DNA of 6,804 nt from JBGOUJ01 sp041477005 (lineage in GTDB: Bacteria > Acidobacteriota > Terriglobia > Bryobacterales > JACQDG01): the NCBI GenBank assembly GCA_041477005.1, contig JBGOUJ010000428.1:1-6804 (forward strand). The letters run 5' to 3'. Positions 1 through 5,908 of this stretch are shown in pieces. The translations under genes and the position numbers were made by a program. Position 1 is the stretch's first letter, and each line of letters begins with the position of its first letter. The notes under the pieces are model-generated. The model had not been told where the DNA came from. It worked only from the letters and a program-made list of their open reading frames with translations, and ran no database searches.

Positions 1-25
1 CTAGAAATTCTCTGCGTGTGGTCAT
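1..25 (-). CDS. 5' end of a gene with a Tat-type N-terminus (partial)
   Basis: On the minus strand an ATG (complement of 23-25) opens the reading M-T-T-R-R-E-F-L, which runs off the left edge after eight codons. It is preceded at 2 nt or less by a strong purine-rich ribosome binding site (AAAGGGAGG, complement of 27-35). RREFL directly after the start is the twin-arginine part of a Tat signal peptide and closely resembles the start of the isomerase at 4154 (M-Q-R-R-E-F-L). The gene is divergent from the PadR/ADOP pair. What the exported protein does cannot be told from eight residues. Tat-exported oxidoreductases and TIM-barrel isomerases commonly begin this way in Acidobacteriota. The call rests on RBS plus start plus motif only. 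Confidence 0.6.
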
Positions 26-115
26 GCCTCCCTTTATCGCATATTGAGGCGTTTGCCGTCCGGTCCGCAGTTCCGGCAGCCCTTGCCCAAGGAAGGCGCT
101 CTGTCGTACCATGAT

Positions 116-128
116 CTCGGTAACCGAG
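116..128. promoter_or_regulatory. Perfect 13-nt palindrome, possible PadR operator
   Basis: CTCGGTAACCGAG is a perfect 6-bp inverted repeat around a central A. It lies 10 nt upstream of the PadR GTG start and overlaps that gene's likely Shine-Dalgarno sequence (GAGGA, 126-130). A second, nested symmetry is TACC (107-110), eight bases, then GGTA (119-122). PadR regulators generally bind short inverted repeats in their own promoters, so an autoregulatory operator is a reasonable inference. No binding site for this subfamily is known to me, and the region lacks a convincing -35/-10 pair. Confidence 0.35.
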
Positions 129-138
129 GATATAAAGC

Positions 139-475
139 GTGAGCAAGCCTGCCGATCTGGTCCAGGGCACCCTGGATTTTCTCCTTCTCAAGATCCTGGC
201 CTTGGAGCCACTGCATGGCTGGGCCCATCAGTCAGCGCCTGAAACAGGTTTCCGGCAACGTTCTTCAGGTAAGCGATGGCTCGCTCTATCCCGCGCTTCA
301 TAAGCTGGAGCAAGAGGGCTGGATCACGGCGGAATGGAAAACAAGTGAGCTGGGGCGTCGGGCGAAGTTCTACTCCTTGACGCGGCTCGGCCGCAAGCAA
401 CTGGAGAAACAGGCGGCAGACTGGGGGAGGTTGTCGAGCGCCATCAGCCACGTAATGCGGTTAAAGGAGGCTTGA
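139..475 (+). pseudogene. PadR-family transcriptional regulator, frameshifted
   Basis: PadR proteins are small winged-helix repressors. In Acidobacteriota they often precede ADOP permeases. The gene starts at GTG 139: an in-frame TAA (133-135) excludes an earlier start, and GAGGA lies 8 nt upstream. Frame 1 reads the typical N-terminus (VSKPADLVQGTLDFLLLKIL, then ALEPLHGWA). The family then continues in frame 2 from 227 (I-S-Q-R-L-K-Q-V-S-G, then the wing region with SLYPALHKLEQEGW and the RRAKFYSLT motif) to the TGA at 473-475. One extra base within GGGCCC (221-226) explains the switch. Read unrepaired, frame 1 stops at TAA 301-303 after 54 codons. Repaired, the protein is about 111 residues, the usual size. 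An internal ATG at 215 with GGAG 7 nt upstream could make an 86-residue product lacking the first helix. It could be a true mutation or a sequencing error. Confidence 0.85.
463..470 (+). promoter_or_regulatory. Ribosome binding site of the ADOP permease
   Basis: AAAGGAGG lies 8 nt before the ATG at 479 and inside the last codons of the PadR reading frame. The PadR stop (473-475) is 3 nt from the permease start, so the two genes look translationally coupled, although the SD is strong enough to act alone. Confidence 0.8.
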
Positions 476-478
476 ACC

Positions 479-3172
479 ATGCGCCCGGAGCACTGGATCT
501 ACACCATCCCGTTGCGGCTGCGATCCGCGTTCCGGCGTAACCGCGTCGAACAGGAACTGGACGACGAGCTTCAATTCCATTTGGAACGTCAAGTCCGCGA
601 GAACATCGCCCGTGGCATGAATCCGCACGAGGCGCGCCGGCGCGCCCTTCTCACGCTCGATAACGTGGAACGCTGCAAAGAAGAATGCCGGGATAGGCTT
701 AGTATGAACGCCCTTGACAATCTGTTCAAAGATCTCACGTACGCCGTGCGGACGCTGCGCAGGGCCCCGCTCTTTGCGCTGGCCGCGGCGGTGACCATCG
801 CGCTCGGTATCGGCGCCACCACGGCGATTTTCAGTGTCACGAACGCCGTCCTGCTGCGGCCCCTTCCCTACAAGGATGCGGACCGGCTGGTATTGGTCTG
901 GAGGCACTTCAAAGAACGCGGCTTCAATGACTTCATCTTCTCCAATGCCGATTTCTTCGACCTGCGCGACGGAACGAACGAGGTTTTCGACGACATGGCC
1001 GGCGTCTCCACGTTCCGAGCCTTTGTGCCTCGCGGGGACGGCGGCACGGAGCAGATCAGCAAGGCTCTGGTCACGACGAACTTCTTCCGCATGATGGGCG
1101 CCAAGATCCTGCTCGGCCGCGATTTCACCGAGGAGGACGGCCAGCCGCAACCGGCCGAGCCCGAGGTCCTCATCCCGCCGGGAAGCGCTGCGATCCTGAG
1201 CTATGAATACTGGCAGCGGCGCTATGGAGGCGATGCTGCCGTGCTCGGCCGTGAAATGCTCAGCTCCGGCCAGCACGGCCCGATCATCGTCGGCGTGCTC
1301 GAGCCGGGCCTCAAGCTGTTCTTTCCGGCATCCGCCAATACGGACGCCAGGCCCGACTTCTGGGTGGCCAACAACCTCGGCTACGACGCCGCCCATCGCA
1401 ATCTGATGACGCTTCGCGTGATCGGAAAATTGAAAAGCGGCGTCAGCATCCGGAGGGCGCAGGAACAACTCGAGCCGGTCGCGGCGAAGCTGCGCCGGAG
1501 CGTTCTCTGGTACGACGGGTTGTATCTTGGGCTGCGGCCTATGCACCAGCACCTGGTGGCGGAAGCCCGGCCCGCCATCCTCGCCCTGATGGGCGCGGTC
1601 CTCTTTCTGCTGCTCATCGCGTGCGCGAACGTGGCGAATCTCCTGCTGGTGCGGGCGTCCCTGCGCGAGCGCGAGCTTGCCGTGCGTGCTGCCCTGGGCG
1701 GGAGCCGGTGGCGCCTGCTGCGGCAGATGCTGACCGAAGCCGCACTGCTCTCGGGACTGGGTACGCTGCTCGGCGTGGGCATCGCCTGGGCCGGCATCCG
1801 GGAACTGCTTGCCATTGCGCCGGCGAATCTGCCCCGGGTCGAGTCGATCGCCATTGACTGGCGCGTGCTCGTATTTGCGGCGGCAGCGGGCTTGGCGGCG
1901 GCCGTTCTATTTGGGCTGACGCCTGCCTGGCGCGCGGCGCGCCCCGATGTGATACAGGTCCTGCGCGGGTACGGGCGCGGGGCGGGGCTGGGAGCCGGAC
2001 GGCTGTTGCGCAACGGCGTGGCGATCGCGGAAGTCGCGCTCTCGTTTGTACTGCTGATTGGATCGGGCCTGATGCTCCGCAGTTTTCTCGAGCTGCAGCG
2101 GGTCGATCCCGGATACGATCCCCGTGGTCTGCTGACCTTTTTCCTCTCGCGGGACTGGTCCTTGACGGAACAGCGGGGGCGCCTGGCGCTGCTGCGCGAG
2201 ACTCAAAGCCGGCTGCGCGCGCTGCCAGGCGTCGAAAACGCGGCGGCGTCCCTCGGCATGCCGCTCACTGGCGGTTCCCGTCCTATGAATTGGGCCATCG
2301 GGCAGGCGCCGGCGGACCCCACCCGGTATCAAGCGGCTGACTTTCAAAGCGTCCTGCCCGGGTACTTCGAAACGCTCCGCATCCCGCTCCTCACTGGGCG
2401 CACCTTCACGGAAGGCGACAATGCGCCCGGGCGGAACGTGGCCGTCATCGACCAGTCGCTTGCCGCGAAGGCTTTCCCGAACGGATCCCCCATCGGGAAA
2501 CGCATCTTCCTGCCACTCCCAACAATGCCATGGGTTGAGGTAATCGGCGTCGTCGCGCATCAGCGGTTTGCCACTCTCGCCGAGTCGGGACGCGAACAAG
2601 TCTACTTCACCGACGGCTCCCTGGGGATCGGGGTCTCGCGGTATTGGGCCATCCGAACCGCGGGCGACCCCACGAAGCTCGCTACGGCAGTCCGCACCGA
2701 GATCGCGAAGCTGGACCGCCAGTTGGTGATCACCAAGATGCAGCCGATGGAAGCGCTCGTGGATCGGGACCAGGCTCCGACGCGTTTTTCGCTCCTGCTC
2801 ATCGGATCCTTCGCGGTGATCGCGGCGCTGCTCGCCTCGGTGGGGTTGTACGGGGTGCTATCGACGTTGGTGCGGCAGCGCACCGCGGAGATCGGCGTCC
2901 GGATGGCTCTCGGGGCCACGCCCGCGAGCATCTTTCAACTGGTCGTTGGGCAAGGCCTGCTGCTCAGCGCGGCCGGCATTGCGATTGGCCTGCTCGCGGC
3001 CTTGGGCCTCACGCGTCTGATGACCAGCATGCTCGTCGGAGTCCATCCGGCCGATCCTGCCACTTTCTCCACCGTGGCGGCGCTCTTCTTCCTCATCACC
3101 GCTGTGGCTTCCTGGCTGCCGGCGCGTCGCGCCGCGGCGCTTGACCCGGCTGTCGCCTTGCGAGAGGAGTGA
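479..3172 (+). CDS. ADOP-type ABC transporter permease (MacB/FtsX-like, duplicated)
   Basis: This 897-residue inner-membrane protein matches the 'Acidobacterial duplicated orphan permease' family. Residues about 10-75 form the soluble prefix (R-L-R-S-A-F-R-R, then E-Q-E-L-D-D-E-L-Q-F-H-L-E-R). The first half has a transmembrane helix at about 98-125, followed by A-V-L-L-R-P-L-P-Y, a MacB-like periplasmic domain (about 130-365) and an FtsX block of three helices (about 367-392, 420-445, 463-482) with the E-R-E-L-A-V-R-A-A-L-G-G motif. The second half repeats this: helix at about 512-535, periplasmic domain (about 540-765), helices at about 771-795, 822-846 and 862-881, and T-A-E-I-G-V-R-M-A-L-G-A. 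The pattern is therefore twice four helices. No ATPase is encoded nearby, as the family name implies. Substrate is unknown; MacB relatives act in mechanotransmission or export of peptides, drugs or lipoproteins. The frame is intact even though its PadR partner is broken. Confidence 0.93.
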   Translation: MRPEHWIYTIPLRLRSAFRRNRVEQELDDELQFHLERQVRENIARGMNPHEARRRALLTLDNVERCKEECRDRLSMNALDNLFKDLTYAVRTLRRAPLFALAAAVTIALGIGATTAIFSVTNAVLLRPLPYKDADRLVLVWRHFKERGFNDFIFSNADFFDLRDGTNEVFDDMAGVSTFRAFVPRGDGGTEQISKALVTTNFFRMMGAKILLGRDFTEEDGQPQPAEPEVLIPPGSAAILSYEYWQRRYGGDAAVLGREMLSSGQHGPIIVGVLEPGLKLFFPASANTDARPDFWVANNLGYDAAHRNLMTLRVIGKLKSGVSIRRAQEQLEPVAAKLRRSVLWYDGLYLGLRPMHQHLVAEARPAILALMGAVLFLLLIACANVANLLLVRASLRERELAVRAALGGSRWRLLRQMLTEAALLSGLGTLLGVGIAWAGIRELLAIAPANLPRVESIAIDWRVLVFAAAAGLAAAVLFGLTPAWRAARPDVIQVLRGYGRGAGLGAGRLLRNGVAIAEVALSFVLLIGSGLMLRSFLELQRVDPGYDPRGLLTFFLSRDWSLTEQRGRLALLRETQSRLRALPGVENAAASLGMPLTGGSRPMNWAIGQAPADPTRYQAADFQSVLPGYFETLRIPLLTGRTFTEGDNAPGRNVAVIDQSLAAKAFPNGSPIGKRIFLPLPTMPWVEVIGVVAHQRFATLAESGREQVYFTDGSLGIGVSRYWAIRTAGDPTKLATAVRTEIAKLDRQLVITKMQPMEALVDRDQAPTRFSLLLIGSFAVIAALLASVGLYGVLSTLVRQRTAEIGVRMALGATPASIFQLVVGQGLLLSAAGIAIGLLAALGLTRLMTSMLVGVHPADPATFSTVAALFFLITAVASWLPARRAAALDPAVALREE

Positions 3173-3185
3173 AACCCCGGAAGCG

Positions 3186-4154
3186 TTACGAATAGATCGG
3201 GTCGAGTTTCTCCCGGATGTACTTCCGGCACCGCTCGAAGCTGTGCCGCGGGCTGATCCGCGCGTAGTGTAGATCGATGTTGATCCAGCCCCGGTATTGC
3301 CGCCTCTTCAGGATTCGCATGAGCCTCGGAAAATCGATCTCTCCGTCTCCCAGCTCGTAGTTACAGAGCAGAAACGTAGCGTCCTGCGATCCCGCCTTGT
3401 GTACCTTGCCGTTCGCCAACCGAACGTCCTCGCGGGCGAAAGTGTACTTGGCGTCCACGAAATCCATGAAGATCAGCCGGTCGGCATACTTCTCAAACAG
3501 CTCGACGATGTTGCATCCGCCCAGGTAGAGGTGCACCGTGTCGGGCGCCCAGTGGAACCGCTTCGGGTCGGTGAGCTTCAGGAGCAGCTCGACCTCGTCC
3601 TGGCTCTCGACCAACTGCCCCTGCGAGTGATTGTGCAGCCCCGCCCGAATCCCATATTCGGCGGCCACGTCGCCCAGGTGGTTGTAAAACTCGCAGGCGA
3701 CCCGCAGGTGCTCCCGAACCAACACCTTGTTCACCCGGCGCGGCGAGAAGACCACCAACTCGGTGGCGCCGAAGGTCTTCAGAAACCGGCAGGCCTCGCG
3801 CGCCTGCTGCTCGATCGCAGCATGCCGCGCCGGTTCATCGGCCTGCCCGCCGAAGGAGAGCGTCGCGATGCGCAGCCCGCGCTTGGATAGCTCCCGCTCG
3901 AGCACGGGAATCGTGAGGTTATTCTGCTCCAGGAACTCCGGCCAGCCGGTCAGCCGGAAGCCCTGAAAGCCGGTGTCCTTGATCACGTCGAGCATGTCGG
4001 TGAAGGCTACCGGCGTCTGCCCGCCCCAGATCGTGTCGCGCCACAGGAAACTGCTCACCGCCCACTGGATGTTCCGATCCGCAGCCGCTGCCACCCGCTC
4101 GCGCGCGGCGCCAAGCGCCGCAGCCATCGTCGTCAGAAATTCGCGCCGTTGCAT
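3186..4154 (-). CDS. Sugar phosphate isomerase/epimerase-like TIM-barrel protein with Tat signal
   Basis: The 322-residue product belongs to the xylose-isomerase-like TIM-barrel superfamily (AP endonuclease 2 fold; IolE/Hyi relatives), whose members isomerise or epimerise sugars and keto-inositols with a bound divalent metal. A Tat-type leader is visible (M-Q-R-R-E-F-L-T-T, short hydrophobic stretch, A-A-A-A about 22-25), so export to the periplasm is likely. Barrel landmarks are H-N-H (174-176), D-T-V-H (205-208), L-G-D-G-E-I-D-F (268-275) and G-W-I-N-I-D (289-294). Two positions depart from the usual ligand set: the H of the usual H-x-K-D strand appears as D231, and the last-strand Glu of G-W-x-x-x-E appears as D294. 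It follows the MBL gene by 15 nt, so the two are probably cotranscribed; its own RBS is weak (AAGG, 13 nt away). It ends 13 nt from the convergent ADOP stop, with no clear terminator. The substrate is unknown. Confidence 0.85.
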   Translation of the reverse strand: MQRREFLTTMAAALGAARERVAAAADRNIQWAVSSFLWRDTIWGGQTPVAFTDMLDVIKDTGFQGFRLTGWPEFLEQNNLTIPVLERELSKRGLRIATLSFGGQADEPARHAAIEQQAREACRFLKTFGATELVVFSPRRVNKVLVREHLRVACEFYNHLGDVAAEYGIRAGLHNHSQGQLVESQDEVELLLKLTDPKRFHWAPDTVHLYLGGCNIVELFEKYADRLIFMDFVDAKYTFAREDVRLANGKVHKAGSQDATFLLCNYELGDGEIDFPRLMRILKRRQYRGWINIDLHYARISPRHSFERCRKYIREKLDPIYS

Positions 4155-4169
4155 AGACAGAAAGTGGCC

Positions 4170-4898
4170 TTAGCGGTTTCCGCCGAGCGTTTCCTTGATC
4201 ATCGCTGCAAAATCGAGGATGGCTTGCTCGCCGTTTCCGGTGAAGCTCGAGCCGTGCATCGTGGCCAGCGTTTTGGGCTGCAGTGCGGCCAGGCGCTCGA
4301 AGATGCCATCGGTCTGCGGCGTGTAGGGCACCGAGTAGGCGAATGGCGAGGCCTGGAGTTGGAGCAGCGCCGCGCGCGAGGCGCTGATGATTTCCGATTC
4401 AGTGAGCGGCTTGCACTCGCCGGTGTGGAAGCAAATATCGGAGCAGAAGAGCGTACGTTGGGTCTCTTCGAAGAGAACGCCGGCGTCCCAGCCGTGGGGG
4501 ATATGGGCGGTGGAGCACATGCGGAGGCGGTATTTGCCGGTGGAAAGCACCTCGCCGTCGTTCATGGCCTTCGGGGCGCGGATGGCAAAGTCGTTAAGGT
4601 TGAGGGCCGCGCCGAGGAAGGTGCAAGCGACCTGGGCGTGGGGGGCGATTTCGAGCCACTTGTTCAGCGAGCCGCACTCGTCGGACTCGAAGTGGCTGAA
4701 GCTGATCCAGCGGAGTTTCGCCGGGTCCATGACCTGGGCCATGGCTTCCCGCAACGGCGGAAACATTGAGTTGTAGCCCGTGTGGTAAAGCAGCGGCTCG
4801 TCGTCCTTGACGAGGAAGTGGCTGAACTCGATGTTCAACTCGGGGACGAAGATCGAGAGGCGATAGACGTCGGGGGCGATTTCAGTTACGAGGGACAT
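4170..4898 (-). CDS. Stand-alone diiron/metallo-beta-lactamase-fold protein (FprA-type ODP domain)
   Basis: I start this 242-residue protein at the ATG complementary to 4896-4898 (M-S-L-V-T-E-I-A-P-D-V-Y-R-L), because a GGAGGT lies 12 nt upstream and the usual MBL N-terminal strand begins here. The frame stays open to an ATG at 4985, but that would add a tail without domain character over the neighbouring pseudogene. The sequence fits the oxygen-binding diiron (ODP) branch of the metallo-beta-lactamase superfamily seen in FprA flavodiiron proteins. Ligand candidates are H69-x-E71-x-D73, H132 in A-H-I-P-H-G-W-D, D154 in L-F-C-S-D, and H215 in M-H-G-S-S-F. The base after D73 is Glu (S-D-E-C-G) where FprA-type proteins usually have His. 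There is no flavodoxin domain (full flavodiiron proteins are about 400 residues) and no signal peptide, so a cytosolic redox or hydrolase role is possible. It heads the pair with the isomerase. Confidence 0.82.
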   Translation of the reverse strand: MSLVTEIAPDVYRLSIFVPELNIEFSHFLVKDDEPLLYHTGYNSMFPPLREAMAQVMDPAKLRWISFSHFESDECGSLNKWLEIAPHAQVACTFLGAALNLNDFAIRAPKAMNDGEVLSTGKYRLRMCSTAHIPHGWDAGVLFEETQRTLFCSDICFHTGECKPLTESEIISASRAALLQLQASPFAYSVPYTPQTDGIFERLAALQPKTLATMHGSSFTGNGEQAILDFAAMIKETLGGNR

Positions 4899-4899
4899 G

Positions 4900-4922
4900 C
4901 AGGTTATTTTACCTCCATCGAG
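4900..4922. repeat. Left copy of a 23-bp imperfect direct repeat
   Basis: The segment begins CAGGT and ends in TTACCTCCATCGAG. It matches 5909-5931 at 20 of 23 positions in the same orientation; the differences are at repeat positions 6, 9 and 21. On the minus strand it contains the GGAGGT ribosome binding site of the MBL gene and reads ATG-GAG-GTA-AAA-TAA (M-E-V-K-stop), the same register as the end of the propeller gene at the right copy. Confidence 0.75.
4911..4916 (-). promoter_or_regulatory. Ribosome binding site deciding the MBL start
   Basis: The complement reads GGAGGT, 12 nt before the ATG at 4898. The spacing is longer than ideal, but no other SD-like sequence lies nearby, and nothing comparable precedes the alternative ATG at 4985. 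It lies inside the left 23-bp repeat. Confidence 0.55.
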
Positions 4923-4935
4923 ATGCACGCGACCC

Positions 4936-5260
4936 ATGGCGAAAAAATCCAAGGGAAGCTGATGCCGGGCGTTGCCCCAGGGCATCGTTCACGGATTCGC
5001 GAAGAGCGGTGCTTGATGCAGAAGGATGTAGCGAAGCGTACTGGGCTGATTCAGACTCCGGGTCCGATTGCGAACGGGGCAGGCTGCGGCTCGCCGCGGA
5101 CATGATCGTCCGCTTTGCCGCGGCTTGGGGATCACCAGTAAGACCGCCCCGCCACGAGAGCACGTTGCTTAGAGGGCGGCAGGCTCTCGATCCGCTCCAG
5201 CCCGTGCTGCACCTTTCGGCTGATCTCCTGCTCGCCACCATTGACAGCTTCCTCCGTGCT
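4936..5260 (+). pseudogene. Decayed XRE-family helix-turn-helix regulator
   Basis: No single frame codes a protein here, but pieces of an HTH regulator lie in order in three frames. Frame 1 from ATG 4936 reads M-A-K-K-S-K-G-S, then TGA (4960-4962), then R-A-L-P-Q-G-I, like the R-A-L-G-Q-R-I opening of XRE domains. Frame 0 from 4992 reads R-I-R-E-E-R-C-L-M-Q-K-D-V-A-K-R-T-G-L-I (ending at 5051) plus Q-T, i.e. helices 1-2. Frame 2 from 5063 reads S-D-C-E-R-G-R-L-R-L-A-A-D-M-I-V-R-F-A-A (ending at 5122), matching the usual recognition-helix and V-S-D-Y-E-R-G continuation. The frame ends with L-L-L-A-T-I-D-S-F-L-R-A, which resembles the C-terminal helix I recall for such proteins. Five bases (5058-5062) stand where six are expected. 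Joined, the length is about 110 residues. One stop and at least two frameshifts make it non-functional. It lies just upstream of the toxin-antitoxin pair on the same strand. The family assignment is by motif only. Confidence 0.6.
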
Positions 5261-5276
5261 ATGTCAGAACGGAGGA
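5250..5276 (+). promoter_or_regulatory. Dyad in the antitoxin leader that pairs with its Shine-Dalgarno sequence
   Basis: TCCTCCGT (5250-5257) is the exact reverse complement of ACGGAGGA (5269-5276). After one G/A mismatch, CT pairs with AG, leaving a five-base loop (ATGTC). The right arm contains the start of the GGAGGAGAGG ribosome binding site. As RNA the hairpin would mask the SD. As DNA it is a dyad of the kind used as a TA operator. A TTGACA sits at 5241-5246, but it is also codons of the pseudogene (ATT GAC AGC) and has no good -10. Confidence 0.5.
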
Positions 5277-5287
5277 GAGGAAAACTC

Positions 5288-5539
5288 ATGGCCAACACCA
5301 AAGAGCACGCCCACGAACTGATCGAACAGTTGGCGCCGAGCCAGCTCACAGCCGTAGTCGGCCTCCTCGAAGTGATGATCGATCCCGTGGGCCGCTCCCT
5401 GGCCGAGGCGCCGGTGGAACAAGAACCGGTCTCCGCCGAGGAAGCGGCATCTCTCGACCAGGCTCGCGCCTCACTCGACCGCGGCGAAGGCATCCCGCAC
5501 GAGGACATCCTCCGCGAGTTCGGCCTGTCGCCCCGCTAG
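5288..5539 (+). CDS. Antitoxin of a RelE/ParE-type module
   Basis: The 83-residue product starts at ATG 5288, which has an excellent ribosome binding site (GGAGGAGAGG, 5271-5280) at 7 nt. The same frame is open upstream through the XRE pseudogene to a GTG at 5009, and an ATG lies at 5261, but neither has an SD. The N-terminal half is helical and hydrophobic in pattern (E-H-A-H-E-L-I-E-Q-L, then S-Q-L-T-A-V-V-G-L-L-E-V-M), suited to dimerisation. The middle is acidic (P-V-E-Q-E-P-V-S-A-E-E-A). The C-terminus (R-G-E-G-I-P-H-E-D-I-L-R-E-F-G-L) resembles the tail of small antitoxins that lie upstream of RelE toxins in acidobacterial genomes. It would bind and neutralise the toxin encoded 8 nt downstream and probably repress the operon. 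No ribbon-helix-helix or Phd signature is obvious, so the DNA-binding mode is unclear. Confidence 0.8.
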   Translation: MANTKEHAHELIEQLAPSQLTAVVGLLEVMIDPVGRSLAEAPVEQEPVSAEEAASLDQARASLDRGEGIPHEDILREFGLSPR

Positions 5540-5547
5540 CGGGACGG

Positions 5548-5802
5548 ATGCCGAAAAAAAACGTCACCTGGTCCACGGAAGCTCGGGCCGATCTGCGTGC
5601 CATTGACCGCCAGTCGGCCCTGCAGATCCTGCAAGCGATCGATCGCTATCTCTCCACCGGCGCCGGTGACGTCCAGAAGCTCCAGGCGCCCCGCCACGAG
5701 TTCCGTCTCCGCGCCGGCGATTACCGCGTTCTCTTCCTCCCGAAGGAAAAACTGGCCATTGAAATCCTGCGCGTGCGCCATCGCAGCGGTGCCTACTGCT
5801 GA
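5548..5802 (+). CDS. RelE/ParE-family toxin
   Basis: The 84-residue product has the RelE/ParE layout: an N-terminal strand (N-V-T-W-S-T-E-A-R-A-D-L-R), two helices ending at about residue 36, then the strand block E-F-R-L-R-A-G-D-Y-R-V-L-F (51-63) and a final I-L-R-V-R-H-R-S-G-A-Y (73-83). Basic residues R53, R55, R60, R75 and R79 with H78 and Y83 are placed like the RNA-cleaving residues of RelE, so ribosome-dependent mRNA cleavage is the likely activity; a ParE-like gyrase poison cannot be excluded. It starts 8 nt after the antitoxin stop with only a weak SD (GGGACGG), suggesting translation coupled to the antitoxin, which would keep toxin in deficit. Codons 3-5 contain a run of eight A (5554-5561), a possible slippage site. 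Both genes are intact and oriented against the flanking minus-strand genes. Confidence 0.88.
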   Translation: MPKKNVTWSTEARADLRAIDRQSALQILQAIDRYLSTGAGDVQKLQAPRHEFRLRAGDYRVLFLPKEKLAIEILRVRHRSGAYC

Positions 5803-5849
5803 CAGCGGCGAGAGCGAAGAGAGCACGTATGAGCCGGCTAAATGCTCTA

Positions 5850-5899
5850 CCCGCAGCGGCGACAGGCCATCAGTTCGGTGGCGCCGAAAGTCTTTGGAA
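5850..5899 (-). pseudogene. Fragment of a second TIM-barrel isomerase gene
   Basis: These 50 bases align with 3734-3784 inside the isomerase gene, same orientation, at about 40 of 51 positions with one gap (hand count). The core TCGGTGGCGCCGAA is identical. On the minus strand one frame reads P-K-T-F-G-A-T-E-L-M, against L-K-T-F-G-A-T-E-L-V at residues 125-134 of the isomerase. That frame ends at a TAG a few codons later; a one-base deletion separates it from a frame reading S-P-L-R-V against S-P-R-R-V. Nothing recognisable of the rest of the gene remains. It lies 9 nt beyond the right 23-bp repeat. It is clearly non-coding now. Confidence 0.65.
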
Positions 5900-5908
5900 G
5901 CGAGAGTC

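Noticed and set aside
461..1552. A 363-codon open frame on the minus strand opposite the permease
   Set aside because: It lies antisense to a clearly conserved ADOP gene, has no recognisable domain, and such long shadow frames are expected in GC-rich coding DNA; several shorter ones over 1381-2931 are rejected for the same reason.
3173..3185. Bidirectional terminator between the converging permease and isomerase genes
   Set aside because: The gap is 13 nt and I see no stem-loop or T-tract there.
4149..4769. A 206-codon plus-strand open frame opposite the MBL gene
   Set aside because: The minus strand shows every MBL ligand motif; the plus frame is low-complexity and without RBS.
4899..4985. 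N-terminal extension of the MBL protein to the ATG at 4985
   Set aside because: The extra 29 residues have no domain character, overlap the XRE relic and the repeat, and lack an SD; the GGAGGT before 4898 supports the shorter start.
5241..5269. TTGACA as the -35 box of the TA promoter
   Set aside because: The hexamer is part of the pseudogene codons ATT GAC AGC and no acceptable -10 lies 16-18 nt downstream; it may be used, but the sequence does not show it.
5820..5848. Hairpin AGAGCA ... TGCTCT after the toxin gene, with a central AGCCGGCT palindrome
   Set aside because: The stem is only six base pairs with a 17-base loop and there is no T-tract on either strand, so a terminator call is not supported.
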